Source: SpSt-333 sp964371615
Lineage (GTDB): Bacteria; Bacteroidota; Ignavibacteria; UBA10030; UBA8401
Reading direction: 5' to 3'
Length of the DNA: 64,000 nucleotides
NCBI GenBank assembly: GCA_964371615.1
Contig: CAYJMS010000004.1
Coordinates: forward strand, 124,001 to 188,000
This document shows positions 43,734-54,000 of the stretch, piece by piece. Made by a program: the position numbers and the translations under genes. The notes beneath the pieces were generated by a model. It was given only the letters and a program-made list of their open reading frames with translations, had not been told where the DNA came from and did not search any database. The stretch's first letter is position 1, and the number at the start of each line of letters is the position of its first letter.

Positions 43734-44663
43734 TTACAGGTTTTTCTTCATGATAACGTGCCGGCGAAACACCTTGAGGTCAACTTTGTGATAAAAATCT
43801 TTTGCCTTCCCGGTCGTCCACGCAAGCCAGAGATTGTGTTTCCCCTTTTTCCGCATTTGCAGAACTGTGTGATAGTACAGCAGCGGACCCAAACCGCGTC
43901 CGGAAAATTCGGGAGCGATGCCGAAGGGACCGAAACGCTCGTCGAGAAAATGACTGAAACCCACAACCTGATCGTCCTTTAACGCCACCAGTACTTCATC
44001 GCATTCGGGATCATCGGTAATGCGCTCCAATGCAACCCGGAACAGGTCTCCGGGATAATGCCGGCGGAGAAATTCCAGCAGCTTGATGGTATGGGCGGGA
44101 TTGAATACAACGATGGAGAATCCCGCCTCGTCGAGTTTGCGCGACACGTCGAGCATGTCCTTCGGCAGATCAACATCGAGGATCGACCGCCCCATGCCGT
44201 ACACGCTCTGCACTTTTTTATATCCCCGGTTTTTCAGGAATGTATGGGCATCGGCATGCGCATCGAGATCGACGCCGGGAATAAAATAGTTCGGCGTATA
44301 ATCCGCGATGGAAATCTCGTTTACCGACAGTGTGCCGAGAAACCGTTCGGCATGTTCCAATAATCCCGTTGCAACGGATTGTTTCCTCCATTCGGGATCG
44401 ACAAAAAAGACCGTGATCCATCCTTTTCCTTCTTCCAGGCCGAGATCGTAATACGGATACCGCCGGCGGACACTCAGCATGAATCCGATCACCTGTTTTT
44501 TTGCCACGGCAACAAAGCAGCCGTGCAGGTCGAAATTGGGATCAAGAATGACTTTGCGGCGGAATGTGTTCAGCAGAATCTCGTCCTTCGGCAGGCAGCG
44601 ATTCCACAACGCGACGACATCATGCTCGTCTTCCGCCCGGTAATTACGTATGGTATAATTCAT
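43734..44663 (-). CDS. Tandem GNAT acetyltransferase 1
   Basis: The 309-residue protein has two GNAT halves. The N-terminal half has KKQVIGFMLSVRRRYP and FFVDPEWRKQSVATGLLEHAERFL. The C-terminal half (about 170-309) has RPY-type start, DDQVVGFSHF, and FGIAPEFSGRGLGPLLYYHTVLQMRKKG, a standard acetyl-CoA pyrophosphate loop. It resembles the 45491 protein in layout and both flank the PIG-L gene. The substrate is unknown; an amino sugar is possible from context. Confidence 0.83.
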   Translation of the reverse strand: MNYTIRNYRAEDEHDVVALWNRCLPKDEILLNTFRRKVILDPNFDLHGCFVAVAKKQVIGFMLSVRRRYPYYDLGLEEGKGWITVFFVDPEWRKQSVATGLLEHAERFLGTLSVNEISIADYTPNYFIPGVDLDAHADAHTFLKNRGYKKVQSVYGMGRSILDVDLPKDMLDVSRKLDEAGFSIVVFNPAHTIKLLEFLRRHYPGDLFRVALERITDDPECDEVLVALKDDQVVGFSHFLDERFGPFGIAPEFSGRGLGPLLYYHTVLQMRKKGKHNLWLAWTTGKAKDFYHKVDLKVFRRHVIMKKNL

Positions 44664-44686
44664 AACACATCAGTATTCGTGAACCG

Positions 44687-45397
44687 TTACGGGAGGGAAT
44701 CAACAATCTTTTTTTTCTCGAACGGATCGATATCGAAAGATACGGCGAATTTTTTCCCCGCTTCGGCGCCGCGCACCCGCGCCAGCGCTTCATAATATTC
44801 CAAATATGGAAACGATGAGATTCCGCCCTTAATGAACTGATATTGCGTTACGCACTTTTTCCACGCCTCCAGTTCATCACTCACATCGACATACACGTAC
44901 GGCTTGAAATTTTCAGGGTCTTCCCAGTTCTCGGTATAATAGATCGCTTTTACTCCCCGATGCCGCGGGTATTCCGATGCCACCCCTTCAAGAGATGCCA
45001 AAAGCACGGCATCCATTGTAATGGCATGGGTGTTGGCATGATCCTTATGGATGCTTGTCCGCCAGTGGGTAATGATGTGCGACGGCTTTACCTGACGGAT
45101 AACGTCGGCCACATAGCGTCGGACGGATTCGTCGTTCGGCAGTTCGCCGTCTTTGTACGGACCGAACAGCGCTTTGGCGCCGATCACCTGTGCAGCCGCT
45201 TCGGCCTCGCGACGTTTTTGTGCGCCGTACTCCTCCGGCGACATTTTCGGATTTCCCCCTTCACCGAGCGTCAGATGAAGAAAAACAATCTTGTCTCCGA
45301 GCTTTTTTTGTTTTGCCAGTACGGCGGCGCAACAGACTTCCATATCGCCGCAGTGAGCCCCAATTGCAAGAATAATACGTTGATTCGTTTCCGACAT
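44687..45397 (-). CDS. PIG-L/LmbE-type deacetylase-like protein with altered active site
   Basis: The 236-residue protein has the PIG-L fold. The metal motif, usually AHPDD, reads AHCGDME near residue 13: the metal-binding histidine and second aspartate remain, but the catalytic-base aspartate is glycine. The later histidine (HKDHANTHAITMDA) and the GEGGNP segment are kept. Family enzymes remove acetyl groups from GlcNAc-type substrates. The change may define a subfamily with a different chemistry or a loss of activity. It sits between two GNAT genes. Confidence 0.85.
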   Translation of the reverse strand: MSETNQRIILAIGAHCGDMEVCCAAVLAKQKKLGDKIVFLHLTLGEGGNPKMSPEEYGAQKRREAEAAAQVIGAKALFGPYKDGELPNDESVRRYVADVIRQVKPSHIITHWRTSIHKDHANTHAITMDAVLLASLEGVASEYPRHRGVKAIYYTENWEDPENFKPYVYVDVSDELEAWKKCVTQYQFIKGGISSFPYLEYYEALARVRGAEAGKKFAVSFDIDPFEKKKIVDSLP

Positions 45398-45490
45398 AAA
45401 AATTTTACCTTAGTTCATGAATGGGTTGGTTCATTGGATCATTGATTCATCGGTTCATTGATTCAATGATCCGATGCGCCGATGAATCAA
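45398..45490. repeat. Heptad-like TTCATTGG/TTCATCGG degenerate repeat
   Basis: Between PIG-L and the second GNAT gene, 45423-45486 runs in degenerate 7-8 base steps (GGTTCATTG, GATTCATCG, ATGATCCGATG). A shorter version lies at 40719-40738. These are of the same style as the ATTGGTC tracts after prfA and yqhQ. Confidence 0.55.
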
Positions 45491-46438
45491 TTACGTGAGT
45501 TCTTTTCTGAGTATTGCAAACCTTCTCGTTTCCTTGAAACCGAATTTGCCGTAGACTTTCGCGGCAACATCGTCTGTCCACATCACCCACGCATCGTGGT
45601 GGCCGTCGGCTTTCATCCGTTCAATTGTGCGGGCAAGCAGCACCGTACCGATTCCCTTTCCCTGATAAGCATCGCTGACACCAAATGGACCGAAATGTGC
45701 CCCTTCAAACTGGCAATAGCCGATGATCTTGTCGGCGTGCGTCACGACGGTGATCTGGTTTTCAGTGAATCCCCCTTCGGAAATTTTTTTCAAATTGCGC
45801 CGTTCAACACGGACCCAATCGGACGGCATCGTCTGTTCCAGAAAGGAAAGAAAGCGTAACAGATCGTCCCTGCGGTACGGGCGGATTTCGATCCCGTCTC
45901 TCTTCAATTCCGCCTCTTTTTCTTTCACTGCGTCGGAGACCGTGAACATGACGATGGAGGAATCCATACTGATTGCTTCTTTCTGTTTCACATATCCATG
46001 GTCAAGAAACAGATTGAGAAGCGGGATGTAATTTCGCTGATCGATTCCGGCGGTGAAATATCCCGGCGGATAGGTAGAAACAAAACACTCCTTCTTCCCG
46101 ATCGCGGCAAATTTCTTTTCCGCTTCTTTCAATAACGCGCCGCCGACGTAGGTCAGATCCGCCGCCGGATCGACCGCCAGTGCGGTAATCCAGCACCGCG
46201 TGCCGTCGGGATCGGCGTCGCCGAGAGGCATCCGTTGTGCGTATGCACCGAGAAGAAGGCCGGCGAGAGTGTTTCCCTGCCGGGCGAGAATAAAAAACTC
46301 CGGATCAAAATTTTCATCAAGCAATATTCTCGACTCGAGCATGTTCACGGATAGTGCGTCGAGCGGAAGGGCGTTGTTCCAGAGGGTAATGACGTCGGCG
46401 CGTACCGTGTCCGTATAGGGGGAGAATGTCAAAGCCAT
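45491..46438 (-). CDS. Tandem GNAT acetyltransferase 2
   Basis: The 315-residue protein is a paralogue in layout to the 43734 gene. The N-terminal GNAT half has GNTLAGLLLGAYAQ and ITALAVDPAADLTYVGGALLKEAE. The C-terminal half has IEIRPYRRDDLLRFLSFLE, KIIGYCQFEGAHFGPFGVSD and YQGKGIGTVLLARTIERMK, a full acetyl-CoA loop. Start ATG 46438. It is followed on the same strand by PIG-L and GNAT 1. Confidence 0.83.
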   Translation of the reverse strand: MALTFSPYTDTVRADVITLWNNALPLDALSVNMLESRILLDENFDPEFFILARQGNTLAGLLLGAYAQRMPLGDADPDGTRCWITALAVDPAADLTYVGGALLKEAEKKFAAIGKKECFVSTYPPGYFTAGIDQRNYIPLLNLFLDHGYVKQKEAISMDSSIVMFTVSDAVKEKEAELKRDGIEIRPYRRDDLLRFLSFLEQTMPSDWVRVERRNLKKISEGGFTENQITVVTHADKIIGYCQFEGAHFGPFGVSDAYQGKGIGTVLLARTIERMKADGHHDAWVMWTDDVAAKVYGKFGFKETRRFAILRKELT

Positions 46439-46552
46439 ATAAAATAATTTCGTTTTCGTGTACTCAGGGCGCTCTGCCCTGTTATTGATAACTGCATAAT
46501 AAATGTAGCAATAAATTCAACGGTCAACAAAGAATAATGTGCATACACTCTA

Positions 46553-47563
46553 TCAGATGCCGGCACCGATCGAGATAAAATGGACCGCACCGAATACTCC
46601 GAACGCTTCGTATGCGTAATCGACACGGAGCGGAATACCCGACAGCGTATGACGGATGCCTGCTCCGGCGGTGAATCCGCGTTCGTCAAGATTGCTCATG
46701 TATCCGATGCGCGCCGTCAATAGATCGATAAAATTGTATTCGGCGCCGTATTTCATTTTTTCGCCAAAGTCTCTTGGATGCCTCGTTTCGATATTCAGTG
46801 TGAGATTTTTCATTTCGGGATCTTCTGAAAGAATCGTCAGCGGTGTTATCGCAAGTCCGAATCCGACCGCAAAAGGAAGCGGAAACGCTTCGTTTTCGTA
46901 CTTCACTTCACGGGAAATGTTCTGCATCGTTACACCAAAACGTATCCCATGAAAGAGAAAGTCGTAATACGCGCCGACATCGAGCGCCACTACGTTTTGA
47001 CTGTATCCCCGCTGTACGATACTGCCGTTTTCAACCACCCATGCTTTGCCAAGGTCCTGTCCCGCATATTTTAGATGCACACCGTACGAAAAGCGATCGG
47101 TCACTTTCTGAGAAAATGCAATCCCCAGCGAGTATGCTTCGGGTGAGAATGTCCCTGTTTCCACGTATCCCTGATCATTCACCGTCTTATCGACTGCATA
47201 GGTGGAGTAAAACGTACCGTAATCCATTGCAATAAGACTGAATCCGACGACGGCAAAATCGCCAAGACGCACAGCTGCTGAGGCGGCGTTCACATTGATG
47301 TCGGTGATTCCCTGCGTATTGTGAATACTCAATTCCACGTCTGAATTCACTGACCCCAGCAACGCCGGATTCCAGAAGATTGCGTTTGACGTGTAGGTGG
47401 TCGTCAATCCCGTACCGCCGCGCCCCACTACTTCGGCGGAGATGGGATTTTCGAGAAAGCGGAATCCCACCTGCGCTTTTTTCACGATCTGCGCATTGGC
47501 AGATGTGCAGAGCAGTGCGACGGTCATCAATCCTGTCAGACTGCGTTTCACTGTTGTTCTCAT
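46553..47563 (-). CDS. PorV/PorQ-like outer-membrane protein 2
   Basis: The 336-residue protein has a signal peptide ending TSANAQ and the PorV-type core (FLENPISAEVVGRGGTGLTTTYTSNAIFWNPALLG), then a barrel ending VHFISIGAGI. It is diverged from the 26263 protein. It follows a T9SS cargo gene by 12 bases and a T9SS chitinase, suggesting a cargo-handling role for this operon. Confidence 0.84.
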   Translation of the reverse strand: MRTTVKRSLTGLMTVALLCTSANAQIVKKAQVGFRFLENPISAEVVGRGGTGLTTTYTSNAIFWNPALLGSVNSDVELSIHNTQGITDINVNAASAAVRLGDFAVVGFSLIAMDYGTFYSTYAVDKTVNDQGYVETGTFSPEAYSLGIAFSQKVTDRFSYGVHLKYAGQDLGKAWVVENGSIVQRGYSQNVVALDVGAYYDFLFHGIRFGVTMQNISREVKYENEAFPLPFAVGFGLAITPLTILSEDPEMKNLTLNIETRHPRDFGEKMKYGAEYNFIDLLTARIGYMSNLDERGFTAGAGIRHTLSGIPLRVDYAYEAFGVFGAVHFISIGAGI

Positions 47564-47575
47564 GACAATTCTCCT

Positions 47576-49714
47576 TTATCGGACGATGACAAATTTGACG
47601 AACTGATTATCCAGCGGTGTTCCATCCAGTGCTTCACTCTCGGTGACGACCAAAATATAAATACCGCTGCTGACAAACTGATTATTGTCGGTGCGTTGGT
47701 TCCATTCATGATCGGCCGTTCCGAAGTGCTCGATCTGTTTCACAAAATCTCCCGTCTCGGTAAATATTCTCAGCGTACACTTGACCGGCAGATTGACGAA
47801 GAGGATTTTGTTCGGCGTTCCGCTGAAACCCGTAGTACCTGTTGCGGTGCCCGCGGCGGCGGTGGCAGGATTCGGTACAACACGAACGCGGCCGGACTCG
47901 CTTAAACCGGGTTTGAACGATACGGCCGGCAACAGTGAGCGCGTCACAAATCGGGAACTCTCCAGACGCTGGTTTGGATAAATGTCAACACCGTTCTGTG
48001 TGCCGTTATCCACCGCTGTCACGGCATAATAATAATCGACGCCCCGCTGCACGGCAAGATCGATATACGACAATTCGGAGCGGTTCGTCGTTTCATGGAT
48101 CAATTCCCATACATCGCCGTTCTTCTGATCGAGCGGATCGTTCACCAGCAGGGCGCCTCTCTTTCGGTACACGCGCCAGGCGTACCAATCGTCGATGCCG
48201 GTTCCCGGATCGTTGTAATATGATCCATCGGGATACGCCCACGAAACGGTAATCCTGTCAGGTCCCGACGTAACACTGATGTCCGGCGGAGGTGGGGGCG
48301 ACGGAACAATCAATCCCTTGCTGATCCGGTCCCATGCCCAGTTCGCCCGGTCGAGCACTTTCCATAACGAATCGCGACCTTTCAACACCCATTCTTTTTT
48401 TGCAGAATCGCTGATCTGTCCGTTGAACCACGCGCGCCCGATGGAATCCGCATCGTGCCAGCCGATGCTTCCGGCGCCGACGGCATAAACGAAGGTAATC
48501 GAATCATACCGGCCGATCGTTCTGTCTTTAGTGAGCGAATGCATTCCGGTGGTGATGAACCGCATCGGTCCGTATTCGGGAGCGGTGGCAAGTCCCGCAG
48601 TGATCGGATCGAGCGGGAAGCGTCCGCGCGCATCGTCTCCACGGTATGTCAGCTTTAAGCCGACATCGCGCCTGTTCCAGAGATCCTTATTGATACCGGC
48701 ATGCGGCATCGCGTATGGCTGTGTAATATCGTCAGTTTTATCGTTATATGATTTGTCCGCATGCAGCAATGTGTACCCGCAGATCTGCGTTGAATGCAGA
48801 AATCCTGTTGTGCGGTCGGGATCACCGGTGTCGTCGGTAGATCCATTTGACGCATACACCTGCGCCGCTGTCCCTTTGGAATCCCAGTAGTATGCGACAT
48901 AGAGCGTATCGCGCGAGCGGTTCGGTACGAGTTCGCTTTTGTGCTTGAACCAGCTGTCGAGATCGTCCACTCCTTCGTACGAAAACGTTCCGTTGACAAA
49001 ACGCTCGCCTGCCTTTGACGGTCCGAAGCTGAATGCGACCGGCCACCAAAAATCGATCGTCTGATCCGGCACGGAATCGCGGGACGAAACTGTTTCGCGC
49101 GGCACTTTCAATTCGCCGGTGAACTTGTGCGTCGCTTTCCAGATAAAGTAATCGGCATGCTGGGGATGACTAAAGGCATAGACTTCCACGCGGCTCCGAA
49201 TGCCGAATTGATTGAGCACATCTTCGAATTCCAGTTTGATGTCGGACTTCAGCGTCGGATCGACATACCACGAGTACGGCGGATTGATCTGCGCACCGTC
49301 CACGGTGATGATCGGCGGCCGGTAACGGCGGATCTCCATTGCCCAATCGGTTTTTCCGGAATTGATCAGTGCGTCGTTTCCCGCAGCAATATACATCGGC
49401 AGCCGCACGCCGTCAGGATTTACGATGCCGCTGTCTCCCAGTGAGATCGGGTTGAAAATCTGATACAGCATATTCGACTGCCAGCGATCGGCCGGCCAGT
49501 AAAAAATCTCGGTCTTTTCACGATCGTTACCGGTCAGCATCCAGCTGAACTGCGTCTGAAGACCCCCTTCGCCCATCAGTTTATTCATCCCCATGTGGAA
49601 ATTGCCGACATCGACCTGCATCGGTGGAACATCGTAATTTCGTTGCTGCGCCATCGAGGGTAACGGCAGCAGCACCATCAGCATAAGGACCGGTAAAATG
49701 AGTGTTGATCTCAT
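47576..49714 (-). CDS. T9SS cargo, large surface protein with fibronectin-like segment
   Basis: The 712-residue secreted protein has a signal peptide ending LPSMAQ. A long N-terminal region has RYRPPIITVDGAQINPPYSWYVDP and HADYFIWKATHKFTGE, with a general plan like the giant proteins at 18-26 kb. A fibronectin-like stretch lies near 480-600 (DRITVSWAYPDGSYYNDPG, WRVYRKRGA). The end is a sorting-type domain (RVVPNPAT, LRIFTETGDFVKQIEHF, SSGIYILVVTES) that lacks the YPNPFNP form. It lies 10 bases after the chitinase gene and before the PorV-like gene. Unknown function. Confidence 0.8.
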   Translation of the reverse strand: MRSTLILPVLMLMVLLPLPSMAQQRNYDVPPMQVDVGNFHMGMNKLMGEGGLQTQFSWMLTGNDREKTEIFYWPADRWQSNMLYQIFNPISLGDSGIVNPDGVRLPMYIAAGNDALINSGKTDWAMEIRRYRPPIITVDGAQINPPYSWYVDPTLKSDIKLEFEDVLNQFGIRSRVEVYAFSHPQHADYFIWKATHKFTGELKVPRETVSSRDSVPDQTIDFWWPVAFSFGPSKAGERFVNGTFSYEGVDDLDSWFKHKSELVPNRSRDTLYVAYYWDSKGTAAQVYASNGSTDDTGDPDRTTGFLHSTQICGYTLLHADKSYNDKTDDITQPYAMPHAGINKDLWNRRDVGLKLTYRGDDARGRFPLDPITAGLATAPEYGPMRFITTGMHSLTKDRTIGRYDSITFVYAVGAGSIGWHDADSIGRAWFNGQISDSAKKEWVLKGRDSLWKVLDRANWAWDRISKGLIVPSPPPPPDISVTSGPDRITVSWAYPDGSYYNDPGTGIDDWYAWRVYRKRGALLVNDPLDQKNGDVWELIHETTNRSELSYIDLAVQRGVDYYYAVTAVDNGTQNGVDIYPNQRLESSRFVTRSLLPAVSFKPGLSESGRVRVVPNPATAAAGTATGTTGFSGTPNKILFVNLPVKCTLRIFTETGDFVKQIEHFGTADHEWNQRTDNNQFVSSGIYILVVTESEALDGTPLDNQFVKFVIVR

Positions 49715-49724
49715 AGAGTCACCT

Positions 49725-51095
49725 TTATCGTAAGACGATCATAGTACGTGTAAACACATTTCCGTTATTGGTCAATCGATACAGATAGATGCCGCTGGCA
49801 AGATTCTGAGAGGAGACTGTGAGAGAATATTCTCCCGGTTCATACTCCCCCTGCGCCAGCAGCCGGACCTGTCTGCCGAGCATGTCATAGAGCGCTGCGG
49901 TGACATATCCGCTGCGGCCGATGGTAAAACGAATCACCGTGTCGCCGTTAAATGGATTCGGATAATTTTGGTGCAGTGTGCTTTGTGCCGGTACATCAAA
50001 GGGATGTTCCGATCGGACGGCAACAGGAGAAAGCAGCATCTCGCCGGCAACCGACAAGAGCGGCGTTGTACCTTGATACTGGTCCTGACCGATCGCCCAG
50101 ATGATTGCCCCGCCGCTCCCTTTGGTGTTGACGTACAGACATTTTTCCGCCACCGACTGGGAATCGTCATAACTGATCAATTGCGTTGACGATGAATTCA
50201 ATAGATACGGTACGCGGCCGACGGCATCCCAATGCCGGGTCCATCCCTGCGATAACTTCGGCATAATGTTCGTGTACGTCGATTGTGTCGCACCGGTACT
50301 TGTACCGTACAACGAGGAAGCGTTAAATACCTGGCCGTAAAACGGAATTCCGATCAGCAATTTTTCTTTCGGTACTCCGCGCGTACCATTGTAATACGAA
50401 TAGGAATAATCGATCCATCCTTCCGTATTCTGCGCACTGTTGCCGTACAATGCCGCGTTCGGGCCGGCTTTCGACGTCCAGGCGCCGTAGAAATCGTATG
50501 TCATGACGCCGATCCATTCAAAATCATTTATCATCGCGGCAAAATCGAACCATTGTCCCGACCACCATGTGGCGGGTCCGGCCATCGAAAGACTCAACGG
50601 CCGGTTGATCATGTTCATGGCGGTTCTCAATTCGTGCACCAGCAGCGTCATATTCGACCGGTCGGCGGCTGTTTTGGGATATTCCCAATCGATATCGATT
50701 CCATCGTAGTTATGAGTATTGATAAAGCTGATCATCGCGGAGATAAAAGCATGTCGTGCCGCGGTGTCCGCCGCCATCTGCGAAAAACGCGGCGTCCTGA
50801 CATTATCCCATCCTCCCACGGCAATTGCAATTTTGACATTGTGATTATGTGCTGATGCGATGAGTTCCGGATACGGAGTAAACGTGGTAAGATCCAACGT
50901 ACCGTCCGCATAGGGGAAGATAAATGCGTGGACGATATGCGTAAGATTTTCATACGCTATTGCCGTGTGCGGATAGGTTGTCTTGTTCCAACCGGGATAA
51001 TATCCTACCACTTTTTTCTGTGCCGTTGAATCGGCCGGAAGCAGCGCCGCAGCGAGGAGAACCGGCAGAAGATATTTTTTTATTACATCAATCAT
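49725..51095 (-). CDS. GH18 chitinase with T9SS sorting domain
   Basis: The 456-residue secreted enzyme has a signal peptide ending PADSTAQ and a GH18 barrel with KKVVGYYPGWNK, VKIAIAVGGW and the catalytic motif YDGIDIDWEYP (Asp-Asp-Glu, near residue 130). It also has MTYDFYGAW and a C-terminal barrel tryptophan in GGAIIWAIGQD. The sorting domain (QNYPNPFNGDTVIRFTI, LYDMLGRQV, ASGIYLYRLTNN) directs surface attachment. The start forms an ATGA overlap with the TonB receptor stop, so the two are translationally coupled. Chitin or related GlcNAc polymers are the likely substrate. Confidence 0.93.
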   Translation of the reverse strand: MIDVIKKYLLPVLLAAALLPADSTAQKKVVGYYPGWNKTTYPHTAIAYENLTHIVHAFIFPYADGTLDLTTFTPYPELIASAHNHNVKIAIAVGGWDNVRTPRFSQMAADTAARHAFISAMISFINTHNYDGIDIDWEYPKTAADRSNMTLLVHELRTAMNMINRPLSLSMAGPATWWSGQWFDFAAMINDFEWIGVMTYDFYGAWTSKAGPNAALYGNSAQNTEGWIDYSYSYYNGTRGVPKEKLLIGIPFYGQVFNASSLYGTSTGATQSTYTNIMPKLSQGWTRHWDAVGRVPYLLNSSSTQLISYDDSQSVAEKCLYVNTKGSGGAIIWAIGQDQYQGTTPLLSVAGEMLLSPVAVRSEHPFDVPAQSTLHQNYPNPFNGDTVIRFTIGRSGYVTAALYDMLGRQVRLLAQGEYEPGEYSLTVSSQNLASGIYLYRLTNNGNVFTRTMIVLR

Positions 51096-54000
51096 ATGTG
51101 GAGCCTTACACCGAGTACGATGTACCGCGGATTCAAGAATATCGGCGCTTCCCACCATCCCGTTTTGATATGGTTATCGTCCGATTTCCATTGTCCCCAT
51201 TGATCGCTTCCGCCGGTTCCTTTAAATGAGGGATTTAACGATGCTTTATAATCGTTGAGCTGCGGCGTGGTCATGTTTCCTACGACCAGCCATTTATTAT
51301 TGGTAAGATTCTTGATCGTGAGGACAAATTCGATGTCGGCATACGACAGATCGAACGCTTTCGATGCACGAAGGTCAATATTCCAGACGTTCACCGCATC
51401 AACATAGATCCGGTCTTTCACATCGGTGACTTCCGGATTCCACAGATATCGTCCGCCGTCACGCCATTCGAAAAAGATATTCGCAACGATGCTGTTGAGC
51501 AGCTGGAATCCGAGGAATTCCGTTCCAAAATCGCGCGGCGTATGAACATTGAGCGACACATTGGCGCGGGGACGCGGCTCGGAATTGTACTGTACAGCGG
51601 AGCGGGTCTCCGATTCAGTTTTTGCACGCAATCGGTCCTCGTACACTGTCGAGAGTCCCGTCTGTCCGCCGCTGACCAAAGAGTAATCGTACATTGCATT
51701 GAAGGAGATAAATCGCCCAACCGGGCGTTCAAACCGGATCTCAACGCCGCGAACGTCGCTGTAGGCGTCGGGATAGTAACTCAGTACAACATTGTCGCTG
51801 TAATAGTTCACCATCGACCGACTTAACGGTTCGTTCCGGTTATCTTTGTAATACGCGGTCACATTAAAAAGCAAATTAAGAGGCAGCATCTGTTCGTAGC
51901 CGAATTCATACGAAACAGTGCGCGCCATATCAAGGTCAGGAGAAGGGAGCGCAACGGAGCCAATGTAGATCGCTTGATTATAGAGGAAGGAAGTCGGCGG
52001 CCGCTGATAAAAATGTCCGTAGTTGAAGTACATTTTGCTGCTTTCGGTGATCGGAAACGAAACACCCATGCGCGGCGAGAGGTACATCTGCACGCGGTTC
52101 TCTTTCCGCTCCCATCCCGGCGGATTTTCCAGCAGCGACCGGAATTCCAGCCACCGCTCATAACTTCCCCAATCTCCGGGTGTGTTCATGTAGACTTTGT
52201 CGTAAAAATTCTTGTAATCGGCATCGCTCGGGAATCCGGTGACATATCCTTTTTTCAATGGATTGAAATAATCAAGCCGCAAACCTGCATTGAGGATCAT
52301 TCCTTCAAATTCCAGTTTGTCCTGCACATAGGCTCCGATGTCGAGCGGGGTGGCCGTATAATACTGCCACAAATCCGGCGTATAGGCAATCTGCGCCTGG
52401 AACCATGTTCCGGTGTATACAAACATATCCAGATACCGTGCAGAGACGCCGGCTTCGAATTGGTGATGTCTGCCGAGTTGCGCAGTGTAATCGCTCTTCA
52501 GTTGCAGTACCAACGAATGCGAAGAGTCTGCCCGTTGTGCACCGCCGTACATTCTGAAGAAATCGAGCGGATCCGATCCTGGATTCGTCGATCCGTTCGG
52601 ACTGCCGAGTGCCGGAGTGCGAAGAAAACGAACGGTAGGATTGGAAGCAAATTTTGTCGTATACGTGACCCACGCATCCGCACGCGATGTGTCGAGTACG
52701 AACGGCGCGAGGTTCTGGTCGGTATATCCCATCTGCACATCCACGGTATAATAGCTCGAAGACGACACCATGTGCGTCAACTTCACTCCGCCGACGATGT
52801 AGCGCTGATCGTAAAATTGCAGCCTGCTTTTATTGAAGATCTGCTGAAGGCCGGCGTTGCCGGCGATGAGCCGCGCCGCCTGGCTGATGGAACTGGGAGT
52901 CGTGTTCAGAAAACCGAAACTGGACGACGCGTCGACCAATGCGCCGCCGTAGTTGGCTTGCAGTCCTCCGCTGACGGAACTGATATCAGCGTACATGCCG
53001 TTGACGGAAAATCGCACTTTGTCGCTGACCGACGTCGAGAGTTTTAACTGCATATTCCAATCGAGATAATTGTCGCGGGGGCCGAGCGGAAATGCCAGCT
53101 GTGAATCTTCGTATTTAAATCCGAGCAGGAAGGTGGACCGTTCGGCAAACGCGCCGAAGAGCGGTATGAACGATCCCGGAACCGGACCGGTGATGCTCCC
53201 TTCGACGTATACGTTCCGCCGGTTGGCGACATCATATTGTGGATGCTGATTTTTCCAGAGATCGAGTTTTTGTGTGGAGTCGAGGAAGTTGAATCCCGGC
53301 GTCAATGATCGCACCCTCTTCCATCCGATGAAACGCCAGAACTCTTCCGGCACCGCCATAGAATCTTCGGAGGTACGGATGCCGTTCATGGCATACTGAC
53401 CGGCGAACACTTTATAGATCCACGAATCGTCGCTCCAAGGATTAGTGCCGAAAAATCGCTGTTGACCCTCCAGAGCTATGTCCGTTTTCAGCGATACCGT
53501 GTACCGGTCGCGGTTCCCTTCTTTCGTTACCACATTCAATAATCCCGAACGGAACCCGCCGTATTTGGCGGTGAATCCGCCGGTCATCACCTGAATTTCT
53601 TCGATTGCCGTACTATTCAGTGCGATATAGGAATTTTCCGTCCGGGGATCCTGCAGCGATATGCCGTCCATACGAACATCCGTTTCGCGAATCGCCCCGC
53701 CCCGCACGCTCAGCCCGTTCCCTTCCGCTCCGCTGATCAATTCCACTCCTTTCAGATTGCCGACAAATTCGTCTATCCGCAGCACCGGCATCGCTTCCAG
53801 GCGCGTTGTCAGAATCACTTCCTGCGTTGCCGAAACATCCTGCTTGATAATTTCTCTTTCGGCGACCACCACTACCTGTTCCACCTCGATATCCGCAGAG
53901 CTGAGAGAAAAATTCACGACGATCGTGCGGTCCTGATCGACACGGATTTGTTTCTGTGTGAGCGGAGTATATCCCAGCATGCTCGCGGTAACGACATACA

